A stretch of 64,000 nt of DNA from Pycnococcus provasolii. Its lineage: Eukaryota; Chlorophyta; Pseudoscourfieldiophyceae; Pseudoscourfieldiales; Pycnococcaceae. Under the pieces are notes generated by a model. It had not been told where the DNA came from, searched no databases, and saw only the letters and a list, made by a program, of their open reading frames with translations. The stretch lies in NCBI GenBank assembly GCA_938743325.2, contig OW568887.1, forward strand, positions 434,001 to 498,000, given 5' to 3'. The number at the start of each line of letters is the position of its first letter. Positions within the stretch are counted from its first letter, which is position 1. This document shows positions 47,887-57,645 of this stretch, piece by piece. Both the position numbers and the translations under genes were made by a program.

Positions 47887-49218
47887 CGAATCATTCCTTT
47901 TCGTTTTGTTTTTTTAAGCTTTTTAAGAAAGATCGCTCGTTCAGTTGTGTACTATGTAGAGTTCACTTCGTCGAACGGTCGTTCATTTCCACTCACGGTG
48001 ACCTGACCTGTCACCACTCAGGTACCTGAACATTGGTGGCACAGATGAGGTCAGGAACCAGGCTGGATGCATCACGTCGCCTACTACGATAATCCACGTG
48101 TAGATGAACAGTAGTTCAACAGAGTGTCCCAAGATGTGAGGTAGGTATGAGAAGAATCCCAGAACCAGGCGTTAACGACCATGAGCCTAACCAGGCAGCC
48201 AGGAGGGTGGATGCAAGACCACATACAGTTATAACAGTAGAGTAAATCTCTCACTTTGTTGGCGTGAGTTGAAGTTTTAACGCCCGTCAGGCGTGTGTGC
48301 TGGCTGGGGCCAAAAGACAAAAGACAAGACGAGACGCTTGCCTTGCGAGTCTCTTGAATCACATAGACTAGGAATAGCTAAGGTAGGAAACAGGGTACGC
48401 CGTGCACGACACAAGCGAAGGGCCTCAGAGGCTCAGACATCAGTCCGAAACTCGACGAAACACTCGACAAACTCGACAAACCGTTTGCGAAGAACCACCC
48501 ACCAAGGAAGGTGATGAGCCTCGGATGAGCCTGTCATGAGGAGCTCCCCAGGGGGGTGCCCCTTCGACGTTCGGCCGGCAAATGTTTGGTTTGGTTGCAA
48601 CAATGAGGGAGCGAGGTGAGCGAGGTGAATAAATGAGTAGGAAGGCCCACACTGAATGAGTGATGGGCTCTTACTGTAATTAGGGTTGTGGCCTGGCACC
48701 TTGGGACACCTCTCCTGGGCAGGATACCACCTTTCCTCTCATGAAACCCAACCACGAACGGACGGGACGGACTGATTAGCATTTAGCAACTCAATGAGCA
48801 CGTCGGATAATGGATTGATTGATGTCGGTTAAGTTTGGATTCAACGGGAGCTCCAATATTAATCCAGGCCGAGTGAGTTCCACCATGGAGAGGTGTGTTA
48901 AGGGAGTTCTGAACTGTTCAGGTAGGGTAGGGTGACCCTTTAGGCATTAGGGTTTCTTTCCCTAAAGAAGTTTCCCCCCCGGGAGAAATAAGAATTATTT
49001 TCCGAGTCAGCCAATACTGTATCATCCCAAATAAGGTTACCAAATACCACATTGTGTGCGCTTGCGTGCGTTGTGCTGTGCTGTGCGTGCGTTGTGCTGT
49101 GCTGTGCGTGTGCTGTGCTGTGTTGCGTGTGTGTTGTGCGTGTGCGTGTGTGTTGTACGCTTAACGTAAGGCCAGGCCGCTACTTCTTAGATAGATCATT
49201 ACTGCGATTATATTTGGT
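47887..49218. other. Intergenic region (1.3 kb)
   Basis: No gene. It contains a weak copy of the 3'-flank element at 47928-47979, GTAGGGTAGGG near 48922, and a TGCTGTGCG/TGTGCG microsatellite at about 49050-49160 just before the PKG start. Confidence 0.55.
47928..47979 (+). promoter_or_regulatory. Dispersed 3'-flank element, weak copy 3
   Basis: AAGATCGCTCGTTCAG...GTTCACTTCGTCGAACGGTC resembles copies 1 and 2 with more changes. It lies about 40 bp after the permease stop codon. Confidence 0.3.
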
Positions 49219-52014
49219 ATGGGAAACTGCATATCGGGTAACGCCAATGGCAACATTAATGCCGCTGCTAGTTCTGCGAGTTCAGGAGGGGGCAGTTCAG
49301 GTTCATTGCCGGCCGCCACACTGAAGTCGCCGCATAACACGGCCGGCTTGTCCTCCTCAGGAGCGGCCAAGCCGGCCTCGTCTTCAAATGGCGCGCTCGA
49401 GCTGCGAGGGGACCCGCTCGCCGCGGCGCCAACGCGCAACTCCGTCATCAGGGCGCCGGCGCTCAGCCAGGGGGAACTGCGCAAGCTTAAGGCGAAGCGC
49501 CTTGCCGTCGCGGCAGAAGCGCTCGCGGAGGGGACGCAAATCGCAAAGGTGGAAAAAAGTCCCGCGCAGTTCCAGCTCATCGCCAAGGCGGTGAGCGGCA
49601 ACCCGCTCTTCACCAGCCTGCAGAACGAGGCACGCACCGTCATCATCATGTCCATGTTCCCGCAGGAGGTGGGTCCCGGAACGGAAATCATTCAGCAGGG
49701 CGACGCCGAGGCGGAGACGTTCTACGTGCTCGAGTCAGGATCAGCGGACGTGTTCATCAACGGGGAGAAGGTGCACACGTACGGACCGGGAACCTGCTTC
49801 GGCGAGCTCGCGCTGCTGTACAACTCGCCGCGCGTCGCGACGGTGCAGGCAACTGCGCCGTGCAAGATGTGGGTCATGGAGCGCAAGGCGTACTCGGTCG
49901 TGCGAACGAAGATGGCGAAGCAGCTCGACAAGGACCGCCACGAGGCGATTGACGGCTGCCAAATTTTCGCCGCACTATCCGACGACCGCAAGCAGGCGGT
50001 CACCGACGCGCTCGAGCCCGTCACGTTCGAGACTGGCGAGTACGTGTTCCACAAGGGCGACGTGGGCGACCGCTTCTACATCATCCAGTCGGGAGAAGTG
50101 TCCGTCGTCGACGACGGCAAGGAGCTCACAAGGCTCGGCCAAGGCCAGTGGTTCGGAGAGAGGGCGCTCATGGGCGACGACACGCGCGCCGCCTCCGCAT
50201 TCGCGAAGAGCGACGGCGTGCGGCTCTTCTACCTCAATCGGCAGGCGTTCCAGGATCTCATCGGTCCCATCCAGGACGTCTGGCGCTGGGAGAGCCTTCG
50301 CAGCCTGCCGCTGCTCGCGTCCGTGTCCAACGACCAGATCAACGAGCTGCTCAACATGCTCGAGGGCGCGGAGGTTGGGAGGGACAAGTACATCTTCCAG
50401 GCTGGAGAGGAGGGCGACGCGCTGTACGTCGTGGAGTCCGGCGAGCTCGTCGTCGTGGACCCAGACAAGAACATCACGCTGGCGACACTCAAGAAGGGGT
50501 CATGTTTCGGCGAGCTCGCGTTGCTGAAGAACGACGTGCGCTCCGCATCGGTCGTCACCATCTCCGACGTGAAGCTCCTTCGCATCACACGTGCATCGTT
50601 CGAGACGGCTCTCGGCGGCACGCTCGAGGCGCTCACGCACGCGTGGAAGGTGCAGCTCTTGCAGAGCGTGTCGATTCTGCAGAATGTTAATGCGCAGAAG
50701 CTCGATGAGGTTGCTTCGCTGCTCGACTCGAAGAGCTACGGCGCGGGAACGAACATCGTCACCAAGGGTGAGGCGGGCGACACGTTCTACATCGTGCAGA
50801 GCGGAATCCTCTCCGTGCTTGGCGATGACGGCAGCGAGGAGGCGACTCTCACGTCTGGGCAGTTCTTCGGCGAGCTTGCTCTGCTCAACAACGACGTGCG
50901 CAGAAAGACGGTGCAGGCCAAAATGGCTGCGCAGCTGCTCTGCCTGCCGCGCTCGGCGTTCGAGCGCGTCGTCGGCTCCCTGCAGGCAATGCTCGACGAG
51001 CATGCTAAGCTGTACGGCGGCGGCACTGGCCCTGGCAAGCTGGCAATTTCCAGTCCCAAGGATCTGAAGACGCTTGCGGTGCTTGGCATCGGCGCATTTG
51101 GCAAGGTGCTCCTCTGCAAGTCGGGCGCGCCCGGTGCGCCTCCTGTCATGGCGCTCAAGATCTTGAAGAAGGCGCAGATATTGCAGACGGGACTGCAGAA
51201 GCACGTCATGCGCGAGCGCGACGTTATGATGCAGTGCGACACTCCCTTCATGGTGAATCTCCTCCAAACGTTCAAGGACAAGGAACACCTGTACATGCTA
51301 CTTGAGGCGGTTATGGGCGGAGAGCTGTTCACGTACCTCAGTGGAAAGAATGGTGTGCCAGAGAAGCAGAGCCGCTTCTACACGGCTTGCGTCGTGCTTG
51401 CCTTCGAGTACCTGAATACACGCAACTACATCTACCGAGACCTCAAGCCTGAGAACTTGCTCATTGATACCGACGGTTACGTGAAGGTGGCGGACTTTGG
51501 ATTCGCCAAGAAGCTCGATCGTGGAAAGACATACACAATGTGTGGCACTCCGGACTACCTTGCACCGGAGCTCGTGCAGCAGAGTGGTCACGGCAAGGCG
51601 GTGGACTGGTGGGCGCTCGGAGTGCTGATCTTTGAGATGACCGCAGGATTCCCACCGTTCGCTGGATCAGATCAGATTGAGCAAATGTCCGCAATCCTCG
51701 CGGTCAGGTACACCGTCCCGCAGCAGTTCTCTAAGGAAGTTCGCGACATCATCAAGAAGCTGCTTGTCGCGAACGCCGCGAAGCGCCTTGGCACGCTGAA
51801 GGGTGGTCCGAGTGACGTGAAGAAGCATCCGTGGTTCAAGGATCTCGACTGGGAGGCTCTGAAATCGAAGGGTCTGCGAGCTCCTTATGTTCCCAAACTC
51901 AAGTCCATCGAGGACACGAGCTGCTTCGACGATTACGACATCAACGAGGAGCACCCTGGAGAATCATTTAAGCCAGGCCGCAAGCTTAGCAACGGCGTTT
52001 TCGATAGCTTTTAA
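49219..52014 (+). CDS. PKG: cGMP-dependent protein kinase with four cyclic-nucleotide sites
   Basis: 931 aa. The N-terminus MGNCISGN fits N-myristoylation at Gly2 and palmitoylation at Cys4, so membrane association is likely. Four cNMP-binding domains follow (about residues 140-610), each with an intact phosphate-binding cassette: FGELALLYNSPRVAT, FGERALMGDDTRAAS, FGELALLKNDVRSAS and FGELALLNNDVRRKT. Each keeps the phosphate-binding Arg and a following Ser/Thr as in cGMP-selective sites. The AGC kinase domain (about 615-880) has GIGAFGKV, ALKILKK, YRDLKPEN, DFGFAKK, the activation loop MCGTPDYLAPE, then the AGC tail ending SFKPGRKLSNGVFDSF. Four sites in one chain are typical of algal, ciliate and apicomplexan PKGs rather than animal ones, which have two. 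Confidence 0.93.
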   Translation: MGNCISGNANGNINAAASSASSGGGSSGSLPAATLKSPHNTAGLSSSGAAKPASSSNGALELRGDPLAAAPTRNSVIRAPALSQGELRKLKAKRLAVAAEALAEGTQIAKVEKSPAQFQLIAKAVSGNPLFTSLQNEARTVIIMSMFPQEVGPGTEIIQQGDAEAETFYVLESGSADVFINGEKVHTYGPGTCFGELALLYNSPRVATVQATAPCKMWVMERKAYSVVRTKMAKQLDKDRHEAIDGCQIFAALSDDRKQAVTDALEPVTFETGEYVFHKGDVGDRFYIIQSGEVSVVDDGKELTRLGQGQWFGERALMGDDTRAASAFAKSDGVRLFYLNRQAFQDLIGPIQDVWRWESLRSLPLLASVSNDQINELLNMLEGAEVGRDKYIFQAGEEGDALYVVESGELVVVDPDKNITLATLKKGSCFGELALLKNDVRSASVVTISDVKLLRITRASFETALGGTLEALTHAWKVQLLQSVSILQNVNAQKLDEVASLLDSKSYGAGTNIVTKGEAGDTFYIVQSGILSVLGDDGSEEATLTSGQFFGELALLNNDVRRKTVQAKMAAQLLCLPRSAFERVVGSLQAMLDEHAKLYGGGTGPGKLAISSPKDLKTLAVLGIGAFGKVLLCKSGAPGAPPVMALKILKKAQILQTGLQKHVMRERDVMMQCDTPFMVNLLQTFKDKEHLYMLLEAVMGGELFTYLSGKNGVPEKQSRFYTACVVLAFEYLNTRNYIYRDLKPENLLIDTDGYVKVADFGFAKKLDRGKTYTMCGTPDYLAPELVQQSGHGKAVDWWALGVLIFEMTAGFPPFAGSDQIEQMSAILAVRYTVPQQFSKEVRDIIKKLLVANAAKRLGTLKGGPSDVKKHPWFKDLDWEALKSKGLRAPYVPKLKSIEDTSCFDDYDINEEHPGESFKPGRKLSNGVFDSF

Positions 52015-52168
52015 GGGGATTGATGAAGGGCTTAGATGATGATTGGCTGTGTTACGTTGATGGAATTTGAAATTATTTACACCAATTTACAAATCACACA
52101 CGCGCGGCAAGCACAAAGCACACCCTGATACGGTTGTGCTTTAGTGGAGGAAAGGAAAGAGATTGCTG

Positions 52169-55100
52169 TCAAAGAGACATGATGCCATATTTAAGAACAA
52201 CATCAGCGAATGTCGCGGGTGACAGCGAGTTCCCTTCACCGATACCCTGCAGGAACATGTTGATGACACGGCGATCGTCCGCGGTAGGCTCAACCTTACG
52301 CACAAGACTCCTAAATTCGTCAAAATCCAGCTGCCCGTCACCGTCCGAGTCAGCTTCCTTGAACGAAAGCTTTAGACGCTCTTTGAAACGCACCTGCTCC
52401 TCCTCCCAGATTGACAAGAGAAGGCCAAGAGCACGGGTGCGCTGCACGCCGGGAACGACCTTGCCCTTCACGTCGATGAGTCCATCAACCTGATATCTCT
52501 CCAGCGCCTGGAGAAGCTTGTACGAGCTCGACGCTGGAGCTGACGCCAACTGCGTTGCTACAGCCTCCTGCGTGCGGAGAATGTGTACCCACGCGACTTC
52601 CGCCGCCTGCGGAGATGGCTTCGCTTCCGCAACTTGAGGAGTGCACTGCGGTGGGACGGTTGTTCCCGCCATTTTTTCACTGTCAAAGAGCTCTTCGCAA
52701 CGCACCCAGAACGTGAGTATGGACACCGGCAGCGCGTCGTCGCAGCATGCATTGTACAGAAGCCAGCATGCAGCCCCGTCATCATCCTGGAATTGGCCCT
52801 CCGCATCCCGAACCGCGCCAACTTTTGCTGAGCAAAGGGTGTCGGCGCACTTCGACTCCGCGGCGGTCGCGTGGGGTGTTCCCGATGAGCAGGCACGCAG
52901 CAGACCGCTTGTGGAGTCGTACGGCGGCAGCAGAGGCATGCCTGGCTTGCGATCGCTTTCCGCTCGCAGGTAATTCTGGTAGTCACGAAGCAGCATCGCG
53001 AGATGGTCACGTACGAACGATGTGGATCGAAGCTTCGGCGAGTAGTCGGCTCCTATGTTCGGCAAAAGCGCTGCAACGCGCGGCGGTATCGAGTACTGAT
53101 GCATCACGCTTTTTGACATTTGTCCCACCGCACGTGCACGAGGGCTGCCCGTTTCCTTGTTGCCGCCACCACGTTTTCCCTTCGCCGACCCAGCTCCTCC
53201 CTTTCCCTTCTTGCGCGGCATCGAAGCTCCTGCCCATGGTCCACCCCCATCAAGGTTCTCAGCCACGGCAGAGAAGGTAGACTCGCTCATAGTTTGAACT
53301 TCCTTGTGGATGGTGGGCCTTCGACCACTCGACATCATTCTGTGGCTATCCCCGGAATTGGCATTGGCACGCACCATCTTTCCCACCTTGCCATCGGATA
53401 GCTCAAGGATATCAGATCGCAGATCTTGCACGTTTGCCATGATTTCGTCGCGCACGCGGAACATCTCCGAGAAGGCTGAAGTTTGATTGTGCAGAGCTCC
53501 GCGCATCTCAGTCTGCATGATGTTCATTTCCCGCTTGAAGTCCTTCTCATTCCGGCGCATCATGTCGCGCTCGTACGTCATAAGCTGTCCCTCCATGAGC
53601 GCCTTGGCGCGCATCACCTCCGCCTTGATATACCCGCTCGCTCCTCGCTTGATTTGCTCCTTGGCTTCGTCAAGCTCAAGCTTGGTCTGCTCTAGTTCCT
53701 CCTCGAGCTCGCTCGCGCGCGTAGATGCCTCGTGCTCATCTCGCCTCGCATCACCAAGCTCCTTCTCTGCATCTCGGCGAATACGCTCGGAGTGCTCGCG
53801 CATTGCCGAGGCGTCGTCAATGACGTGTGCAAGCCTCGCCACGCATCCTAGTGCCTCGCGTGCAATGGTGGACATTCGCCCCATCACGCGCGTCGTTACC
53901 TGTCCTCGCTCGGCACAGGTCACGCTCACCTGTCGAGATAGCTCGAGTGCACATTGCTCGAGCATTGCCAATTCCTCAAAAACGCCGTCGATGCGAGACT
54001 CGGCACCTTGCCACGCCCCATAGACAGCCTGAAAGCGCTCCGCCGCAGCAGCTTGCATCGCACGAAAACGATCCATCTCGCTCGTGCCCGGCGTTTCCAC
54101 CGGCGAGGCATCTGGCGCATGCGCGTCGCGGCAAGCGCTAGCGGCGTCCCACATGCGCGAGTCAGCAATCTCCCGAGGTGCATTCAGCCTTTCGTTTTGC
54201 TGCTTTAGGCTGTGCAGCAGAGCCACGGCATCGAATCGCGTCGCGGGCGTGCGGTCTTCCACTTCTTCTGTTGTTGGCCGCATCTGCTTCGACGGCGAGA
54301 ATACGCGTTTATTTGCCTTTGTCAGCCTTGCCACTGCACCCAGCTCGTTCACGGGTGTCGCGCCGTCGGCGATCGATGAGGCATCACGAGCCACCGAGAG
54401 CACGGCACGCACACGCGCGAGAGCTGCGCGTTCTTCCGCAGTCAGAGGATCGCCGTCATGTGGCATTGGCGGTGGCGGTGCCGTGCTTGGTCGCGGCGGG
54501 TGCTGCTCGTCGAGTGGCGAGCGCCGTGCGCTGTACAGGTTGCGTGCTGCGTTGGCCGCCGTGCCACGAGGCATATTGGCATCCGCGACGGCGGCGGCTG
54601 TGAAGTCGACGACGAATGACTCGAACGGAACGTGTGGTCGTCCCTCCGATGGCAGCGGCACAGTGTCGAAAGTCGTATGTGCGTTGTGGTGTCGCTGTTC
54701 CAATATGCCATGAGGAGGTGGCATGCGCCGCGAAACATTTGTGCTTAAGGTTGCTGTGGTTGGCGTTTGTGCTTGCTTTTGCGGCGACCAGAAAGCGTTG
54801 GCGTCGTCGTCGTCGATGCTGTCTTCGTCGTCGTTTGCGTTGGCGTTTGCGTTGGCGATGACGTCCCTCTTCTCGTACAGTCTTCTTGGGATTCCTTCTC
54901 CTGAGCTGCTTGGCCTTCGTGTGCGCACGCCGTATCCCTGCGCACGTATCTCACGTGGCATGCGCAGGCTGGGCATGTGCTGCTTTTGTTGCGCGTTCGC
55001 CTTTTCCAGACTGGCCGAGGCGTCTTTTGACGTGCGTGCCCACGCCGTTCCTGGTCGCCACGGCATTTTTTGCGACGCTAATCTTTGTTGCTGTGATGTC

Positions 55101-55306
55101 GTCGTCTGTGACTTAACTTGCGTCTGCGTCTGTCCTGTCGGCGGCAGCGCCTTCACCCCCGCCTGTTCGTAGTCGTCGACTCGCGTGGGTATAGCAATGC
55201 GCAGAACGGATCCTTTCATGGGAACGGCGGGAACGTGCGGCTTCCCGTAGGAGCTGCTTTTGGTAGCACTATTGTTGTTGTCGTTGTTCATACTATACCG
55301 TGGCAT
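52169..55306 (-). CDS. Large coiled-coil protein with C-terminal EF-hand
   Basis: 1045 aa from ATG 55306 (MPRYSMNNDNNN); the frame upstream is open but low complexity and out of normal context. Low-complexity N-terminal third. A long coiled coil at about residues 430-620 (including ELEEELEQTKLELDEAKEQIKRG and MTYERDMMRRNEKDFKREM), then a Lys/Gly-rich segment. The C-terminal globular part contains WLLYNACCDDALPVSILTFW and one clear EF-hand loop, DSDGDGQLDFDEF, with a degenerate second. Family not recognised; the layout suits a cytoskeletal or flagellar calcium-sensing protein. Convergent with PKG. Confidence 0.65.
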   Translation of the reverse strand: MPRYSMNNDNNNSATKSSSYGKPHVPAVPMKGSVLRIAIPTRVDDYEQAGVKALPPTGQTQTQVKSQTTTSQQQRLASQKMPWRPGTAWARTSKDASASLEKANAQQKQHMPSLRMPREIRAQGYGVRTRRPSSSGEGIPRRLYEKRDVIANANANANDDEDSIDDDDANAFWSPQKQAQTPTTATLSTNVSRRMPPPHGILEQRHHNAHTTFDTVPLPSEGRPHVPFESFVVDFTAAAVADANMPRGTAANAARNLYSARRSPLDEQHPPRPSTAPPPPMPHDGDPLTAEERAALARVRAVLSVARDASSIADGATPVNELGAVARLTKANKRVFSPSKQMRPTTEEVEDRTPATRFDAVALLHSLKQQNERLNAPREIADSRMWDAASACRDAHAPDASPVETPGTSEMDRFRAMQAAAAERFQAVYGAWQGAESRIDGVFEELAMLEQCALELSRQVSVTCAERGQVTTRVMGRMSTIAREALGCVARLAHVIDDASAMREHSERIRRDAEKELGDARRDEHEASTRASELEEELEQTKLELDEAKEQIKRGASGYIKAEVMRAKALMEGQLMTYERDMMRRNEKDFKREMNIMQTEMRGALHNQTSAFSEMFRVRDEIMANVQDLRSDILELSDGKVGKMVRANANSGDSHRMMSSGRRPTIHKEVQTMSESTFSAVAENLDGGGPWAGASMPRKKGKGGAGSAKGKRGGGNKETGSPRARAVGQMSKSVMHQYSIPPRVAALLPNIGADYSPKLRSTSFVRDHLAMLLRDYQNYLRAESDRKPGMPLLPPYDSTSGLLRACSSGTPHATAAESKCADTLCSAKVGAVRDAEGQFQDDDGAACWLLYNACCDDALPVSILTFWVRCEELFDSEKMAGTTVPPQCTPQVAEAKPSPQAAEVAWVHILRTQEAVATQLASAPASSSYKLLQALERYQVDGLIDVKGKVVPGVQRTRALGLLLSIWEEEQVRFKERLKLSFKEADSDGDGQLDFDEFRSLVRKVEPTADDRRVINMFLQGIGEGNSLSPATFADVVLKYGIMSL

Positions 55307-56191
55307 TCTATTATTATGATTCAGTGCACTGACGTACACGAGCAAAGAGCTGAAAAGAGCGAGAGACAAACGAGACCTTAAGTGGTGGTGACACTCGGTG
55401 GTGACGCTGACACTGATGCTGACGCTGATGCGATGCGATGCGATGCGATGCGATGGCGAGAATGATGAAGACTGGCGTTGACGTGACCTGTCCAGTTGTC
55501 TGTCACCTTTTGTCGCGTTCGTTGTCGCGCAGTCCGAACTCCGAAGTCGTTTCCAATCATAAAACAACCTACAGCAAGGTGATCATTGATGCGGTGCCTG
55601 TCGTCCATCGCGCCGATCACCGGCGCCGATCACCGCGGAATGGAACTGGAACTGGAACCTGATGTAATGGCCTTGCCGATCTTCTTCTCGGTCTTCTCGA
55701 TCGCTCGCCTTGACGTCTGCACCAACATTCTTTGACTCTTGTTGACACTGCTTTGCGTCGTTGATTTGGTGGTAAACCTGTATGAGCCACCGCTTCACAG
55801 TGTTTTCGCTAACGCCATAGGCGTGCGCCATGGGCCATGGACGCGTTCGACACCCCAAGCCTCACCATCTCCTCAAGGTCGTCCAGTCGCGCGGCGGGAT
55901 AGCAAGGGTCATGACGGTGACGGGTGACTTATAACGAAGGGAAAGTGTTCAGTTTGTTTTGCTGTACACAAATAAATGTGAAATTGTGAAATGTGAATGG
56001 ACGACGAAGAAGTAAACTTTTATCACATGTATCACTGAATGAGCAACCTTAGGTCTTCGTCTTCATCGTCGTCGCCACTGCTTGCATACTCGTCCGCACG
56101 CACCGAGGTTATTTTTTTATGGTCATCATTATTATTATTCGCCGTGGGGCCGTGGGGGCTGCTGATGCAACGCCAAAAGAAAAAAGGACGT
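55307..56191. other. Intergenic region (0.9 kb)
   Basis: Contains a (GATGC)n-like stretch at about 55415-55455 upstream of the coiled-coil gene, a GATCACCGGCGCC direct repeat at 55615-55640, and a short HTH-like fragment on minus at 55583-55858. Otherwise no gene seen. Confidence 0.55.
55583..55858 (-). mobile_element. Possible transposon fragment with HTH motif
   Basis: An open frame of 91 codons includes MAHAYGVSENTVKRWLIQVY, a typical helix-turn-helix of integrase or transposase N-terminal domains. The rest shows no catalytic domain and the piece is short and broken. It could be a remnant of an integrase-type element or of a regulator. Too little remains to name the family. Confidence 0.35.
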
Positions 56192-57217
56192 CTAAATTTT
56201 GAACACCTCGTGCGCCGTTCCAGTGAGCACACGGCACACCTGTTCTGTCGTGTACCCAGCCTCTATCATAGAGGCATTTAACGACTCCAAATTGCGCCTC
56301 GTGTTGTTCTGCCCAGGCATTCCGTGATTTGCGTCGCCGCCGAACATCGTCTTAGACACGACGGAGCGATCAAGAATCTGCTTCACGACCGCATCTCCGC
56401 CAAAGTACTTCAGCGTGCCATTGACGTGCGATGCGAATATTGCGGAAAGCTCAAGGTACACGTTAGGATACTTCTCAGCCATCGATATCGCGTTTGACGT
56501 GAACGCCGTTCGTGGCGTGCGAGGGATGACGAAAGAAGTGTCAGCAAGCGCAAAATCAAAACCCGCGTGTACGAGAACCCACGTGACGTTTGCGAATGTT
56601 TGCACGAGCGGCTCCAGATACAGTGGGTCGATGTATCGTGCCGTGCAGCAAACGTTGGAAAAGGCTAGCCGCCCTTCGGGGCAAAATGGCGTCGATCCCA
56701 CGTGTATGAACATCACAGGCGCCGACGAGGAGGCTGCCACACGTGCGATTTGAAGCATGGCGTCGTCGTCGAGTGCGAAGCATGTGTGCGGCGGTGCAAG
56801 TTTCACCCCCACAATGCCAGATTGTTCGAGATATTTAGAGAGCTGAGCTAGCTGCATCTCTCCGTTGTCGTCCCAGTCGGATGTGTTGAGGCTTGCGAAG
56901 CCATAGAGCCGTCCTTTGCTGCGATTGGCAATCTGCAATACAGCCTCATTTTCGTCGCCGTATTGACGTGGATTAGATGGACCGTACACGGCAAGCACGA
57001 TTCCGGTGAAGATGTGCGCGTCATCCAATTCACTCAAGTACTCATCTGGTTCAATAGGATTCTCGTAGCGCGTATTGATGTGCAGGTGCGGTTCAACGAT
57101 GGTTTGCGTGCACCCGTGCGGAATCATCATGCTCAGATTAGTTTCTGCTGCTTGTGCGGTGGAGATCGACGAGCTCAGGATCATCAAGGCAGGAAGACGC
57201 CATTGTTGGAGGGTCAT
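56192..57217 (-). CDS. Secreted amidohydrolase (Amidohydro_2 / ACMSD-like TIM barrel)
   Basis: 341 aa from ATG 57217 (MTLQQWRLPALM), which gives a signal peptide cleaved near TAQA-AE. The fold is supported by the first-strand metal motif H-L-H (VEPHLHIN), the internal VMFIHVGSTPF and VTWVLVHAGFDFA strands each with a His, PNVYLELSAIF, and SKTMFGGDANHGMPGQN with the metal/catalytic Asp of the last strand. Several N-glycosylation sites fit secretion. Members are hydrolases or decarboxylases of small ring or carboxyl compounds; the substrate cannot be told. Confidence 0.8.
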   Translation of the reverse strand: MTLQQWRLPALMILSSSISTAQAAETNLSMMIPHGCTQTIVEPHLHINTRYENPIEPDEYLSELDDAHIFTGIVLAVYGPSNPRQYGDENEAVLQIANRSKGRLYGFASLNTSDWDDNGEMQLAQLSKYLEQSGIVGVKLAPPHTCFALDDDAMLQIARVAASSSAPVMFIHVGSTPFCPEGRLAFSNVCCTARYIDPLYLEPLVQTFANVTWVLVHAGFDFALADTSFVIPRTPRTAFTSNAISMAEKYPNVYLELSAIFASHVNGTLKYFGGDAVVKQILDRSVVSKTMFGGDANHGMPGQNNTRRNLESLNASMIEAGYTTEQVCRVLTGTAHEVFKI

Positions 57218-57645
57218 CCTGAATGGCCTTCCTTCGCGCCCCCCCCCCCCCCCCAAAAAAAAATCCCCCCGCCCCGATTTTCATTGAAGGGGTATCCCCT
57301 GCTTGTCTTGCTGAACCGTTGTTTTCTACAGTACAGTAATAATAGGGGGCCCATCCCTGGCTCAGGCAGGGAACTTCCTTCGACCCGGTCGTCCCTGGCG
57401 ACGAGACTCGGCGAAGGGAATTCACTGATCAAACCCCGAAAACCCCAGAACAGAAAAAAACCTCCCCGGGGAGCCTTTAGCCAAGGGTTTTTCCCTCTAT
57501 GTATATTGTCAACAACGAAACATTTCCTCTTGAAACGGCCCCACGCACGCACCTGCCTCAAGCACCCCTCAGCTCGAATTCAATTCTCCATTCTTCCTCC
57601 GAGATTGCAGAACAACAACAACACTCGTCATTCTGCTGTAATTCA
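57218..57645. other. Divergent promoter region with C16/A9 tract
   Basis: Lies between the amidohydrolase (minus) and the Ala/Glu-repeat gene (plus). A 16-C homopolymer (57239-57254) is followed by nine A. An open frame runs into the next gene from 57499 but its early part is low complexity; the likely start is ATG 57646. Confidence 0.55.
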
